Source: Variovorax paradoxus NBRC 15149
GTDB taxonomy: Bacteria > Pseudomonadota > Gammaproteobacteria > Burkholderiales > Burkholderiaceae_C
Assembly (NCBI RefSeq): GCF_001591365.1
Contig: NZ_BCUT01000005.1
Coordinates: 558,001-622,000, forward strand
Direction of reading: 5' to 3'
DNA: 64,000 nucleotides
The notes under the pieces are model-generated. The model was given only the letters and a program-made list of their open reading frames with translations. It made no database searches and was not told where the DNA came from. Positions 16,988 through 26,246 of the stretch are shown here, in pieces. The stretch's first letter is position 1. Each line of letters starts with the position of its first letter. Both the position numbers and the translations under genes were made by a program.

Positions 16988-17956
16988 ATGAACCCGAACA
17001 TCGAGGAAGTGATCCTTGCCGAGCCGCGCGGCTTCTGCGCCGGCGTTGACCGCGCCATCGAGATCGTCGAGCGCGCCATTGCCAAGTTCGGCGCGCCGAT
17101 CTACGTGCGCCACGAGATCGTGCACAACACCTACGTGGTCAACGAGCTCAAGGCCAAGGGCGCGATCTTCATCGAGGACCTGGCCGACGTGCCGCCCGGC
17201 GCCACGCTGGTGTTCAGCGCGCATGGCGTGAGCAAGGCGGTGCAGCAGGAGGCGCGCGACCGCGGCTTCGACGTCTTCGATGCCACCTGCCCGCTGGTGA
17301 CCAAGGTGCACGTCGAGGTCGCCAAGCTCGCCAAGGAGGGCTACGAGTTCATCATGATCGGCCACAAGGGGCACCCCGAGGTCGAAGGCACCATGGGCCA
17401 GCTTTCGAGCGGCATCCACCTGGTGGAAGACGTGGAAGACGTGGCAAAGGTGGCGCCCGCGCAGACCGAGAAGCTCGCCGTGGTCACGCAGACCACGCTC
17501 AGCGTGGACGACGCGGCCGAGATCGCGGCGGCCGTGCGCACGCGCTTTCCGAAGGTGCGCGAGCCCAAACAGCAGGACATCTGCTATGCCACGCAGAACC
17601 GCCAGGACGCGGTCAAGATCCTGAGCCCGCAGGTCGACTTGGTGATCGTGGTCGGCAGCCCCACCAGCTCCAACAGCAACCGGCTGCGCGAGCTGGCCGA
17701 GCGCCTGGGCACCGAAAGCTACATGGTCGATTCGGCCGACGAGCTCAAGCCCGAGTGGTTCGAGGGCAAGGGCCGGGTCGGCCTCACGGCCGGCGCCTCC
17801 GCCCCCGAGGTGCTGGTGCGCGAAGTGGTCGAGCGCGTGAGGGCGCTGGGCGCGGTGTCGGTCCGCAAGATGGACGGCATCGAGGAAACCATCAAGTTTC
17901 CGCTCCCCAAGGGCCTCAAGCTCGACGACATTCCCCCTCCTGGACACATCTCTTGA
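16988..17956 (+). CDS. ispH: 4-hydroxy-3-methylbut-2-enyl diphosphate reductase
   Basis: IspH (LytB), 322 residues, catalyses the last step of the MEP isoprenoid pathway, giving IPP and DMAPP. The three iron-sulfur cysteines are C17 (RGFCAGVDRA), C101 (DATCPLV) and C199 (DICYATQNRQ). Conserved RHEIVHN and FSAHGVS histidine motifs are present, as is GSPTSSNSNRL near the substrate site. The ATG at 16988 matches the family start. The stop overlaps the TTG start of the next gene. Confidence 0.98.
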   Translation: MNPNIEEVILAEPRGFCAGVDRAIEIVERAIAKFGAPIYVRHEIVHNTYVVNELKAKGAIFIEDLADVPPGATLVFSAHGVSKAVQQEARDRGFDVFDATCPLVTKVHVEVAKLAKEGYEFIMIGHKGHPEVEGTMGQLSSGIHLVEDVEDVAKVAPAQTEKLAVVTQTTLSVDDAAEIAAAVRTRFPKVREPKQQDICYATQNRQDAVKILSPQVDLVIVVGSPTSSNSNRLRELAERLGTESYMVDSADELKPEWFEGKGRVGLTAGASAPEVLVREVVERVRALGAVSVRKMDGIEETIKFPLPKGLKLDDIPPPGHIS

Positions 17957-18915
17957 ACAACGAAAACACCCACTGGCGCTCTGAAACCGAGAGCGCCTCC
18001 CGCAGGCTGCGCGAGCGCGCCGGCGGTTTCCTGCGCCAGACCCCGCTCTGGAAGCTGCCGTCCGCGGCCTTCGGCCTGGCGGCGCCGGGCGTCGAGGTGT
18101 GGCTCAAGCTCGAGCACATGCAGGTGAGCGGCAGCTTCAAGGCCCGCGGCATGATGAACCGCCTGCTGGCCAACGACATTCCCGAAAGCGGCGTGATCGT
18201 GGCCTCGGGCGGCAACGCGGGCATTGCCACCGCGGCGGCCGCCAAGGCGCTGGGCGTGCGCTGCCAGGTGTTCCTGCCGGGCGTCTCGCCCGAAGCCAAG
18301 CGCGCCCGCCTGAGGGCGCTCGGCGCCGAGGTGGTGGTGGTCGGCGAGCTCTATCCCGATGCGCTGGCGGCCTGCCTCGCGCGCCAGGAGGAAACCGGCG
18401 CCTTGCTCACGCATGCCTACGACCAGCCCGAAGTCGTGGCCGGCGCGGGCATGCTCGGCCAGGAGATCGAGGCAGAGGGCGGCCTGCCTGATTCCGTGCT
18501 CGTGAGCGTGGGCGGCGGCGGCCTGATCGGCGGCCTTGCCGGCTGGTTCGAAAAGCGCGCCCGCGTGGTGGCGCTCGAGCCCGAAAAGGCGCCCACGCTG
18601 TACCGCGCCCGCCAGGCCGGCGAGCCGGTCGACGTCGACGTGGGCGGCATTGCCGCCGATTCGCTCGGCGCGCGCCGCATCGGCGCCATTTCCTGGGACA
18701 TCACCCAGCAATACGTGCAGGACGCGCTGCTCCTGTCCGACGAATCCATCCGCGCCGCGCAGCAGTGGCTGTGGAAGGAATTGAAGCTCGCCGTGGAGCC
18801 GGCCGCCGCGCTGCCGCTGGCGGCGCTGCAGACCGGCGCCTACCTGCCGCGGGAAGGCGAGAAGGTCTGCCTGATCGTCTGCGGCGCGAATGTCGACCCG
18901 GCCACCGTGGCCTGA
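17953..18915 (+). CDS. PLP-dependent threonine/serine dehydratase-like protein
   Basis: A 320-residue fold-type II PLP enzyme. The Schiff-base lysine is K63 in VSGSFKARG, the substrate loop is ASGGNAGIATA, and the phosphate loop is VGGGGLIGG. Without an ACT domain it resembles catabolic threonine dehydratase or serine/threonine dehydratases rather than IlvA. Translation most likely starts at a TTG (17953) that overlaps the ispH TGA, since no ATG is available near the natural N-terminus. Exact substrate unknown. Confidence 0.85.
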   Translation: MNNENTHWRSETESASRRLRERAGGFLRQTPLWKLPSAAFGLAAPGVEVWLKLEHMQVSGSFKARGMMNRLLANDIPESGVIVASGGNAGIATAAAAKALGVRCQVFLPGVSPEAKRARLRALGAEVVVVGELYPDALAACLARQEETGALLTHAYDQPEVVAGAGMLGQEIEAEGGLPDSVLVSVGGGGLIGGLAGWFEKRARVVALEPEKAPTLYRARQAGEPVDVDVGGIAADSLGARRIGAISWDITQQYVQDALLLSDESIRAAQQWLWKELKLAVEPAAALPLAALQTGAYLPREGEKVCLIVCGANVDPATVA

Positions 18916-19023
18916 GGTGGACAGCGAGGCGGCGGCCGCCGGGCCGCCCCAAGGCGAGCCGCGCCTCCCCCTCGGGGGGTGGCGAATTACACGCAGCGCA
19001 GCGAAGTGAAAAGCCGGGGGGCT
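18912..19023. repeat. Interspersed REP-like GC-rich element
   Basis: The segment starts at the dehydratase stop and runs to just before the convergent VOC-protein stop. It holds GCCGCCGGGCCGC(C/T)CCAAGGCGA at 18934-18957, which is also the heart of the 60-bp unit duplicated at 39906-40025, then a CCCCCTCGGGGGG palindrome and a GCAGCGAAGTGAAAAGCC tail. The element looks like a member of a dispersed family shared with 22681-22860. Confidence 0.65.
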
Positions 19024-19027
19024 CTAT

Positions 19028-19429
19028 TTACTTCTCGCAATTGACCATCCACGGCACACCGAACTTGTCCTTCAGCATGCCGAAGCCCGCGGCCCAGAAC
19101 TGCGGGCCGAACGGCATCGTGACCTCGCCGCCTTCGGCCAGCGCGTCGAAGAGCTTCTTTCCCTCGTCCACGCTGCTGCCCTGAACCGACAGCGAAAAGC
19201 CCTTGTGCCCCTCGAAGGGCATGCCGGGCGGCATGTCGGAGGCCATCAGCTGGTGGCCACGGGCCTCCAGCGTGGCGTGCATGATCTTGTCCTTGTAGGC
19301 GGCCGGCGTTTCGGCACCCATCGGGCTTTCGCCGAAGCTCATGCTGAAGACGACCTTGCCGCCCAGCGCCTTCGCGTAGAAGGCCAGCGCCTCGGCCGCG
19401 TTGCCGTTGAATGTCAGATAGGCTTGCAT
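19028..19429 (-). CDS. VOC-family protein, PhnB/YjdN-like
   Basis: A 133-residue glyoxalase/vicinal-oxygen-chelate fold protein. MQAYLTFNGNAAEALAFYAKAL and GAETPAAYKDKIMHATLE are typical of the PhnB/YjdN 3-demethylubiquinone-like subgroup, whose function is unknown; some members bind metals or antibiotics. The ATG at 19429 is preceded by GGGAAAGAG. It is divergent from serS and convergent with the dehydratase gene. Confidence 0.88.
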   Translation of the reverse strand: MQAYLTFNGNAAEALAFYAKALGGKVVFSMSFGESPMGAETPAAYKDKIMHATLEARGHQLMASDMPPGMPFEGHKGFSLSVQGSSVDEGKKLFDALAEGGEVTMPFGPQFWAAGFGMLKDKFGVPWMVNCEK

Positions 19430-19490
19430 CGCTCTTTCCCTTCGGTTGAAGTTGCGGGAGGGCGATGCTACGCCCACCTAAAATCCCCCC

Positions 19491-20822
<1,332 letters not shown>

Positions 20823-20827
20823 ACGAA

Positions 20828-20849
20828 CGGGCTTCAAAAGCCCGGTTTT
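20828..20849 (+). terminator. Terminator after serS
   Basis: CGGGCT pairs with AGCCCG across a short TCAAA loop and is followed by G and four Ts. It sits six bases after the serS stop and overlaps the promoter of the tRNA gene. Confidence 0.75.
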
Positions 20850-20862
20850 GGTCTGCTATAAT
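20833..20862 (+). promoter_or_regulatory. Promoter of tRNA-Ser
   Basis: A consensus -10 box TATAAT lies at 20857-20862. TTCAAA at 20833-20838, 18 bases upstream, is a weak -35 candidate. Transcription would begin near 20869, about 12 bases before the mature tRNA. Confidence 0.65.
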
Positions 20863-20880
20863 CGCAGGCTCGACAGCACC

Positions 20881-20970
20881 GGAGAGGTGGCAGAGTGGTC
20901 GAATGTACCTGACTCGAAATCAGGCGTACTAGCGATAGTACCGAGGGTTCGAATCCCTCCCTCTCCTCCA
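20881..20970 (+). tRNA. tRNA-Ser (anticodon CGA)
   Basis: A 90-base class II tRNA with encoded CCA. The acceptor stem GGAGAGG pairs with CCTCTCC, the anticodon stem CCTGA/TCAGG encloses the loop CTCGAAA with anticodon CGA at 20915-20917 (reads UCG), the long variable arm is closed by GTAC/GTAC, and the T arm is GAGGG-TTCGAAT-CCCTC. The discriminator base reads T rather than the G usual in E. coli tRNA-Ser. Confidence 0.97.
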
Positions 20971-20976
20971 AGAATG

Positions 20977-21001
20977 GCCCCGCAAAGGGGCTATTTTTTT
21001 G
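20977..21001 (+). terminator. Terminator after tRNA-Ser
   Basis: GCCCC and GGGGC form a 5-bp stem around a GCAAA loop, followed by TA and a run of seven to eight Ts. It ends the tRNA transcript. Confidence 0.9.
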
Positions 21002-21204
21002 CCCGTTGCACGGCCCGGCCATCCGCGCCGGCGAAACCGGAGCCTTTCGTTTCCCATGCCTTCGCATTTTTCGCGGCCGCTGTTCACGGCGTCCAGCCAA
21101 GCTTCGAAGCAACTGTATCGGGCCGTTAAGATCGCCACCTCCCCATGCACCGCATGCCGGGATTTTTCCTTGTAGTCCCGAATGAACAAGAGGCTCCGCG
21201 CCAC

Positions 21205-22620
21205 ATGGCCAATCCGTCGATCGCGAGCGTGACACCGGTCCCGGCTTCGGCCGACGAAGCTGAATCCTGGGTACGCGGCGAGCTGATCCGCAGCCTCATG
21301 CGCTCCGCGCGCGGGTCCTACATTGTTTCGGCGGCGCTCATGCCGGGGATGGTCGGCCTGAACTGGAGCTATGTGCCCCGGTGGGAACTGCTGACCTGGC
21401 TTGCCGCGGGCCTCATTGCCACGGCCTGCAGGGCCTGGGGCGCCAGGGTCTATGCCGTGCGCTACGCCGGCCGGAGCGCCGCGGCGCAGCAGCAGTTCAC
21501 CGAACGCTATGGCTTCATCTGGAGCACCAGCGCGGTGGTCTGGGGCCTGTCGATCCTGCTGTTCTTCGAGCGCACGCCGCAGGTCAACCAGTTCATGAGC
21601 TGGCTCATCGTGGCCGGCGTCGGCACCTTTCCGCTCAACGGGCTGGCGCTGCATCCACCGCTGCTCAAGCGCTACGTCAACACGCTGTTCATCACGATGC
21701 TGGGGGCGGTTCTGATCCGGCTCGTGAGCATCAACCTCGTGGAGCCGCATTTCCAGTACGGTTTCCTGATGCCGATCCTGCCGATCCTGCACTGGTTCCT
21801 GCTGCTGCGCGCGGGGCGCCACATCCACGAGACGGCGCGCAACAGCCTGGAGCTGCTGTTCCACAACCACATCCTGATCAAGTCGCTCACGCAGCAGCGG
21901 CAGGCCGCGGTGGCGGCCGTGGCCATGAAGAACCGCTTTCTCGCGAGCGCCGCGCACGACATGCGCCAGCCGGTGCTGGCCCTGTCGCTCTACGCCGACT
22001 GGCTGCGCAACGAGCCCGAACTGGTGCTGGAACTCGCACCCAAGATCGTTCGCGCCACGCACGCGGTGAACGCGCTGTTCGATTCGATGTTCGACCTCGC
22101 GCGCATCGATTCGGGCCAGGTGCGCCTGCACATCGAGCGTGTGGACGTGGCCGAACTGCTGCATGACCTGGAACTGCAATACCGCCCGGTAGCGGAAAGC
22201 CGGGGGCTCGATTTCCGCGTGCACGTGACCGAGGGCAGCTTCCTGACTGACCCGATCCGGGTGCGCCGCATGCTCGGCAACCTGCTGGCCAACGCGATCA
22301 AGTACACCACCGACGGCGGCGTGCTGCTGGCCTCGCGGCAAACGCGCGACGGCCTGCGCGTGGAGGTGTGGGACACCGGCATCGGCATTGCGCCCGAACA
22401 CCTGCGCGACGTGTTCCTGGAGTTCTACAAGGTGGCCGACCACGCCGGCACCTCCGACGGCTTCGGCCTGGGCCTGGCCATCGTCGCGCGCCTCTCGCAC
22501 GTGCTGGGCCATCCCGTCAGCGTGCGCTCCCGCCTCGGCAGCGGCAGCGTGTTCCGCGTCGCCCTGCACGACGCCGACGAAGCCGTGGCCCAAGCCCGCG
22601 TCAGCGCCTCCGGCGGCTGA
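21205..22620 (+). CDS. Membrane sensor histidine kinase
   Basis: A 471-residue kinase. Six or so membrane helices fill about 35-205 with little periplasmic sequence. The DHp domain has SAAHDMRQPVLAL with phospho-acceptor H251. The ATPase domain has NLLANAIKYT (N box), WDTGIGIAP (G1) and GFGLGLAIV (G2). The HDMRQP form is found in kinases lacking the usual HELR. The signal is unknown. ATG codons at 21145 and 21205 are both possible; 21205 has AAGAGG upstream. It faces a LuxR-type response regulator gene convergently, a likely partner. Confidence 0.88.
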   Translation: MANPSIASVTPVPASADEAESWVRGELIRSLMRSARGSYIVSAALMPGMVGLNWSYVPRWELLTWLAAGLIATACRAWGARVYAVRYAGRSAAAQQQFTERYGFIWSTSAVVWGLSILLFFERTPQVNQFMSWLIVAGVGTFPLNGLALHPPLLKRYVNTLFITMLGAVLIRLVSINLVEPHFQYGFLMPILPILHWFLLLRAGRHIHETARNSLELLFHNHILIKSLTQQRQAAVAAVAMKNRFLASAAHDMRQPVLALSLYADWLRNEPELVLELAPKIVRATHAVNALFDSMFDLARIDSGQVRLHIERVDVAELLHDLELQYRPVAESRGLDFRVHVTEGSFLTDPIRVRRMLGNLLANAIKYTTDGGVLLASRQTRDGLRVEVWDTGIGIAPEHLRDVFLEFYKVADHAGTSDGFGLGLAIVARLSHVLGHPVSVRSRLGSGSVFRVALHDADEAVAQARVSASGG

Positions 22621-22630
22621 GCCAGCGGCC

Positions 22631-22658
22631 AATAAAAAACCGCGCATAAGGCGCGGTT
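22631..22658 (-). terminator. Terminator for the response regulator gene, perhaps bidirectional
   Basis: AACCGCGC and GCGCGGTT form an 8-bp perfect stem. On the minus strand the hairpin is followed by a T-rich run, so it ends leftward transcription from the response regulator; it lies ten bases after the kinase stop and may serve both genes. Confidence 0.75.
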
Positions 22659-22680
22659 CAACCCTTCCAGAAACACCGAG

Positions 22681-22764
22681 GAACCGGCTTTGCCGGGCCT
22701 CCGGCGTTGCCCCCGGTAGGGGGTTGGCGAAGCGACACGAAGTGCGCGAAGCTTGGGGGGGAGC
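22681..22764. repeat. REP-like element, copy 1 of 2
   Basis: The element begins GAACCGGCTTTGCCGGGCC and continues with GTTGCCCCCGGTAGGGGG, an ACGAAGTGCGCGAAGC segment and GGGGGGGAGCC. It is a diverged direct copy of 22779-22860. The opening GGCTTTGCCGG and the CCCC...GGGG core are both small palindromes. Confidence 0.75.
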
Positions 22765-22778
22765 CTAGTGCCACCGTG

Positions 22779-22860
22779 GAACCGGCTTCGCCGGGCCACT
22801 GGTGTTGCCCCCTTGAGGGGAGGTGGCTGCACGAAGTGAGCCGCTTCGGGGGTGGGCTCA
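22779..22860. repeat. REP-like element, copy 2 of 2, reaching the regulator stop codon
   Basis: The order is the same as in copy 1: GAACCGGCTTCGCCGGGCC, GTTGCCCCCTTGAGGGG, CACGAAGTGAGCCGC, GGGGGTGGGCTCA. The last three bases are the stop codon of the response regulator on the minus strand, so the repeat begins exactly at that gene's end. Confidence 0.75.
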
Positions 22861-23460
22861 GCTACCGGAAAGCAACCCGTTGGTCCGCGCGTAATGCAGC
22901 GCCTGCGTGCGGCTCTTCACGCCCAGGCGGCGGAACAGGCGCCACAGGTGCACCTTCACGGTGTGCTCGCTGATCTCGAGGTCGGTGGCGATGTCGCGGT
23001 TGCTCATGCCCTTGTCGAGCATCGCGATCAGCTGCGTCTGGCGCTTCGACAGCTTGCTGTTGCTGGCCAGCGCCGGCTCGTCCGCCTCTTCCGAGCCCGC
23101 CATCAGCAGGCCGCGCAGCGCGGCGGCCAGTTCGGCCGAGCTGGCCGACTTCTCGATGTAGGTGTCGGCGCCGGCTTCGATGCAGGCGTCTTCCATGTCC
23201 CCGGCCGGTGCTGCCGAATAGACGGCGATCGGCACGTTGGGATAGACCTGCTTGACAGCGACCACGCCCGAGACGCCATTGGTGTCGGGCAGCTTCTGGT
23301 CGAGGCAGAAAAGCGTTGGCTCGCCGCGCTGCTGGACCGCACTCGCGAGCTTGTCGAGGCGCTCGAGCTCGACGATGTTTTCGGCCGGCCGCAGACGCCG
23401 CAGCACCATCACGATCGCGTCGCGCATCAGGGGGTGGTCGTCGATGACATAAATGCTCAT
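22858..23460 (-). CDS. LuxR/NarL-type response regulator
   Basis: A 200-residue regulator. The receiver domain has the acidic pair DDH (7-9), phospho-acceptor D54 (FCLDQKLPD) and K104. The C-terminal LuxR helix-turn-helix runs from LSKRQTQLIAMLDKGMSNRD through ISEHTVKVHLWRLFRRLGV. It is monocistronic and convergent with the membrane kinase at 21205, with only repeats and a terminator between them, so the two probably form a two-component system. Confidence 0.92.
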   Translation of the reverse strand: MSIYVIDDHPLMRDAIVMVLRRLRPAENIVELERLDKLASAVQQRGEPTLFCLDQKLPDTNGVSGVVAVKQVYPNVPIAVYSAAPAGDMEDACIEAGADTYIEKSASSAELAAALRGLLMAGSEEADEPALASNSKLSKRQTQLIAMLDKGMSNRDIATDLEISEHTVKVHLWRLFRRLGVKSRTQALHYARTNGLLSGS

Positions 23461-23532
23461 GTTTTCTTCCTTAGTGATCGCACGGTCTTCTCTCGTCAGT
23501 CCTCGGCGGGTAAGCCGATGGATATTGCCGGA

Positions 23533-24864
23533 TCAACTTCCGTTGGTAGAGGTTGTTGTCTCCGCCAGTGCTTCCAGCGCCTCGTTCGCGGCGCGCAATT
23601 CTTCCGGGCCGGCCGGCTCGAGCTGTTCGGCGAGCGCGGCCAGTGCCGCGCCGCGCTGCTGCTGCAGGGCGGCGATGGCGCGGCCGGCTTCCTGCGGCGA
23701 GGCGAATCCGCGGCTCTGCAGCAAGGTGGCGCCGTGGGCGTCGAGCAGCTTGAAATAGAACAGGCCGTCGCGCTCGCGGTACTGCTTGAAACTCGGCTTG
23801 GCTATCTTGGCCGCCTTGCGGGCACCGCCCTTGTCGCGGCCCGATGCAAGGTTGCGCAGCCCCACCGCGTGGCGCAGCTCGGCCATGAAGGGGCGCGAGA
23901 GCTTGCGGGCCTTTTCGGCGCCGATGAGCAGGATGCGCTCGATCTCCGCCGGGTCGTTCATCAGCGCTTCGTAGCGCGCGCGCAGCGGCGTCACCTCGAG
24001 GTCGATGCGCTCGAACAGCATCTGCTTGGCGTCGCCCCAGCCGATGCCGTCGGCGTACGCCTTGCGCAGCGCCTCGGTTTCTTCGGCGCTGGCAAAGGCC
24101 TGGTAGATCTGGAACAGCGCCGAGCCTTCGGTGTCCTTGGGCTCGCCGGGCGCGCGCGAGTCGGTCACGATGCTGGCGATCTGCTTTTGCAGCTGCGCGC
24201 GCGGCGCGAACATGGCAATGGTGTTGCCGTAGCTCTTGCTCATCTTGCGGCCGTCGAGGCCGGGCAGGGTGGCGACGGCATCGTCGATCTCGGCTTCGGG
24301 CAGCGTGAAGTGCTCGCCGTACTGGTGGTTGAAGCGCTGCGCCATGTCGCGCGCCATCTCGATGTGCTGCACCTGGTCGCGCCCCACAGGCACCTTGTGC
24401 GCGTTGAACATCAGGATGTCGGCGCCCATCAGCACCGGGTACATGAAGAGGCCGGCTGTGACGTCGGCGTCTGGGTCTTCGCCCTTGGCGATGTTCTTGT
24501 CGAGCTGCGCCTTGTAGGCGTGGGCGCGGTTGAGCACGCCCTTGCCGGTCACGCAGGTGAGGAACCAGGTGAGCTCGGTGATCTCGACGATGTCCGACTG
24601 GCGGTAGAAGGTGACGCGTTCCGGGTCGAGCCCGCAGGCCAGCCAGCTCGCGGCGATCTCGAGCGTGGAGCGCTGGATGAGGGCCGGCTCCTGCACCTTG
24701 ATGAGCGCGTGGTAGTCGGCCAGGAAGAAGAAGCTCTCGACGCCCGGCGCGACGCTCTGGCGTACCGAATGGCGGATCGAGCCGACGTAGTTGCCGAGGT
24801 GCGGCGTGCCCGACGGCGTGATGCCGGTCAGGACGCGCAGGGGAGCGGGGGAAGACGAAGCCAT
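23533..24864 (-). CDS. trpS: Tryptophan--tRNA ligase with C-terminal extension
   Basis: A 443-residue class I synthetase; E. coli TrpS is about 334. The HIGH equivalent is TPSGTPHLGNYVG (about 16-28) and the second signature is GRKMSKSYGN. VPVGRDQVQHIEMARDMA marks the tryptophan/ATP pocket. Beyond about residue 350 there is an extra segment that includes FYFKLLDAHGATLLQSRGF, resembling the small YegP/DUF1508 fold, then an alanine-rich helical tail. The start has alternatives only a few codons away. It stands alone between a regulator and a protease gene. Confidence 0.95.
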   Translation of the reverse strand: MASSSPAPLRVLTGITPSGTPHLGNYVGSIRHSVRQSVAPGVESFFFLADYHALIKVQEPALIQRSTLEIAASWLACGLDPERVTFYRQSDIVEITELTWFLTCVTGKGVLNRAHAYKAQLDKNIAKGEDPDADVTAGLFMYPVLMGADILMFNAHKVPVGRDQVQHIEMARDMAQRFNHQYGEHFTLPEAEIDDAVATLPGLDGRKMSKSYGNTIAMFAPRAQLQKQIASIVTDSRAPGEPKDTEGSALFQIYQAFASAEETEALRKAYADGIGWGDAKQMLFERIDLEVTPLRARYEALMNDPAEIERILLIGAEKARKLSRPFMAELRHAVGLRNLASGRDKGGARKAAKIAKPSFKQYRERDGLFYFKLLDAHGATLLQSRGFASPQEAGRAIAALQQQRGAALAALAEQLEPAGPEELRAANEALEALAETTTSTNGS

Positions 24865-24880
24865 GGCAGGAGAGGAGAAC

Positions 24881-25552
24881 TTAACGCAGCAAAGCCGTGA
24901 GCGGAGAGATGAGCAGGTTGATGGCCATGTAGCCGAAGTCCATCAGCGGACGCAGCCAGAAGGTGCTGACGATGCCCGCGAGCACCAGGCCCATCACGAT
25001 GAAGAAACCGAAGGGCTCGATGCGCGCGAGGAAATTCTGCGCCGGTCCGTTGGGCAGCAGGCCTGCAAGAACGCGGCCGCCATCGAGCGGAGGCAGCGGA
25101 AAGAGATTGAAGGCCCACATCACGAGGTTGACCAGCACACCGCCCTGCGCCATCTTGATGAAAAAGGTTTCATCGATGCCGGCCGCTACCAGCCCCACGA
25201 GCACCAGCGCCCAGAGGATGGCCTGCACGAAATTGGACGCAGGCCCTGCCAGAGCCACCCAGATCATGTCGCGCTTCGGATGGCGAAGGCGCCCGAAGTT
25301 CACCGGCACCGGCTTGGCATAGCCGAACAGGAAGGCTCCGGAGGTTGCGAAGTACAGCATCAGCGGCATCAGGATGGTCCCGATGGGGTCGATGTGCTTG
25401 ATCGGGTTGAGCGTGACGCGGCCCATGGCCTCGGCCGTGTTGTCGCCGAAGTGGCGCGCCACATAGCCATGCGCCGCCTCGTGCACCGTGATCGCAAAGA
25501 CCACGGGCAAAGCGTAAATAAGTACGGTCTGTATCAGGTTGGAAATATCCAC
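24881..25552 (-). CDS. Site-2 protease family (M50) membrane metalloprotease
   Basis: A 223-residue polytopic protein. The zinc motif HEAAH is at 24-28 in the first helix region, and the third ligand lies in FNLFPLPPLDGGRVL near 150. It has no PDZ domain, so it belongs to the compact YwhC-like M50 group rather than RseP. The target is unknown. Its stop lies 16 bases before the trpS start on the same strand, and the two may be co-transcribed. Confidence 0.92.
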   Translation of the reverse strand: MDISNLIQTVLIYALPVVFAITVHEAAHGYVARHFGDNTAEAMGRVTLNPIKHIDPIGTILMPLMLYFATSGAFLFGYAKPVPVNFGRLRHPKRDMIWVALAGPASNFVQAILWALVLVGLVAAGIDETFFIKMAQGGVLVNLVMWAFNLFPLPPLDGGRVLAGLLPNGPAQNFLARIEPFGFFIVMGLVLAGIVSTFWLRPLMDFGYMAINLLISPLTALLR

Positions 25553-25595
25553 TGGGCGATTGTGTCAGACGGAGTGAAAGCTGCGGTGCCGCTTG

Positions 25596-26231
25596 TCAGA
25601 GGCCAAGCACCGCCAGCGTGCCGCGGCCCTGCCGCACCACCACCGGATCGTCGCCCGTGCCCATGGGCGTGAGGTCCACCACGGTGGTGGGTTGCGAAGG
25701 GCAGGCGCCGGCGTCGATGACGGCGCCGATCTGCTTTTCGAAGCGCTCGCGGATGGTCTGCGCGTCGTTCAGCGCCTCGGTCTCGCCAGGCGCGATCAAG
25801 GTGGTGGCCAGAAGCGGCGCGCCGTGCAGCATCAGCAGCTCGAGCAGCACCTTGTGGTCGGGCACGCGCAGGCCGATGGTCTTGCGCTGCGGATGGCTCA
25901 CGCGCCGCGGCACTTCCTTGGTGGCCTCGAGCAGGAAGGTGTAGGGCCCGGGCGTCGCGGCCTTCAGCAGCCGGTACTGCTTGTTGTCGACGCGCGCGTA
26001 GTTGGCCAGCTCGCTCAGGTCGCGGCACAGCAGCGTGAGATGGTGCTTCTCGTCGACCTGGCGGATGCGGCGCAATTGGTCGACCGCGTCCTTGTCGTCG
26101 AGGTGGCAGGCCAGCGCGTAGCTCGAATCGGTGGGCACGGCCACGATCTCGCCGCGCTGCAAGAGCGCGGCGGCCTGCTTCAGCAGCCGCTGCTGCGGGT
26201 TCTCGGGGTGGACTTCGAAATACTGGGCCAT
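25596..26231 (-). CDS. Sua5/YciO/YrdC-family protein (YciO-like)
   Basis: A 211-residue protein of the threonylcarbamoyl-AMP synthase superfamily. EIVAVPTDSSYALACHLDDK and PGPYTFLLEATKEVPRR are family motifs. The SxN motif region and KxR triad look closer to YciO than to the essential TsaC (YrdC), so tRNA t6A synthesis is possible but not certain. The gene is one of a leftward run with the DMT and PHP genes, the order often seen in Burkholderiales (PHP phosphatase, transporter, YciO). Confidence 0.9.
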   Translation of the reverse strand: MAQYFEVHPENPQQRLLKQAAALLQRGEIVAVPTDSSYALACHLDDKDAVDQLRRIRQVDEKHHLTLLCRDLSELANYARVDNKQYRLLKAATPGPYTFLLEATKEVPRRVSHPQRKTIGLRVPDHKVLLELLMLHGAPLLATTLIAPGETEALNDAQTIRERFEKQIGAVIDAGACPSQPTTVVDLTPMGTGDDPVVVRQGRGTLAVLGL

Positions 26232-26246
26232 ACAAAAGACTCCTGA

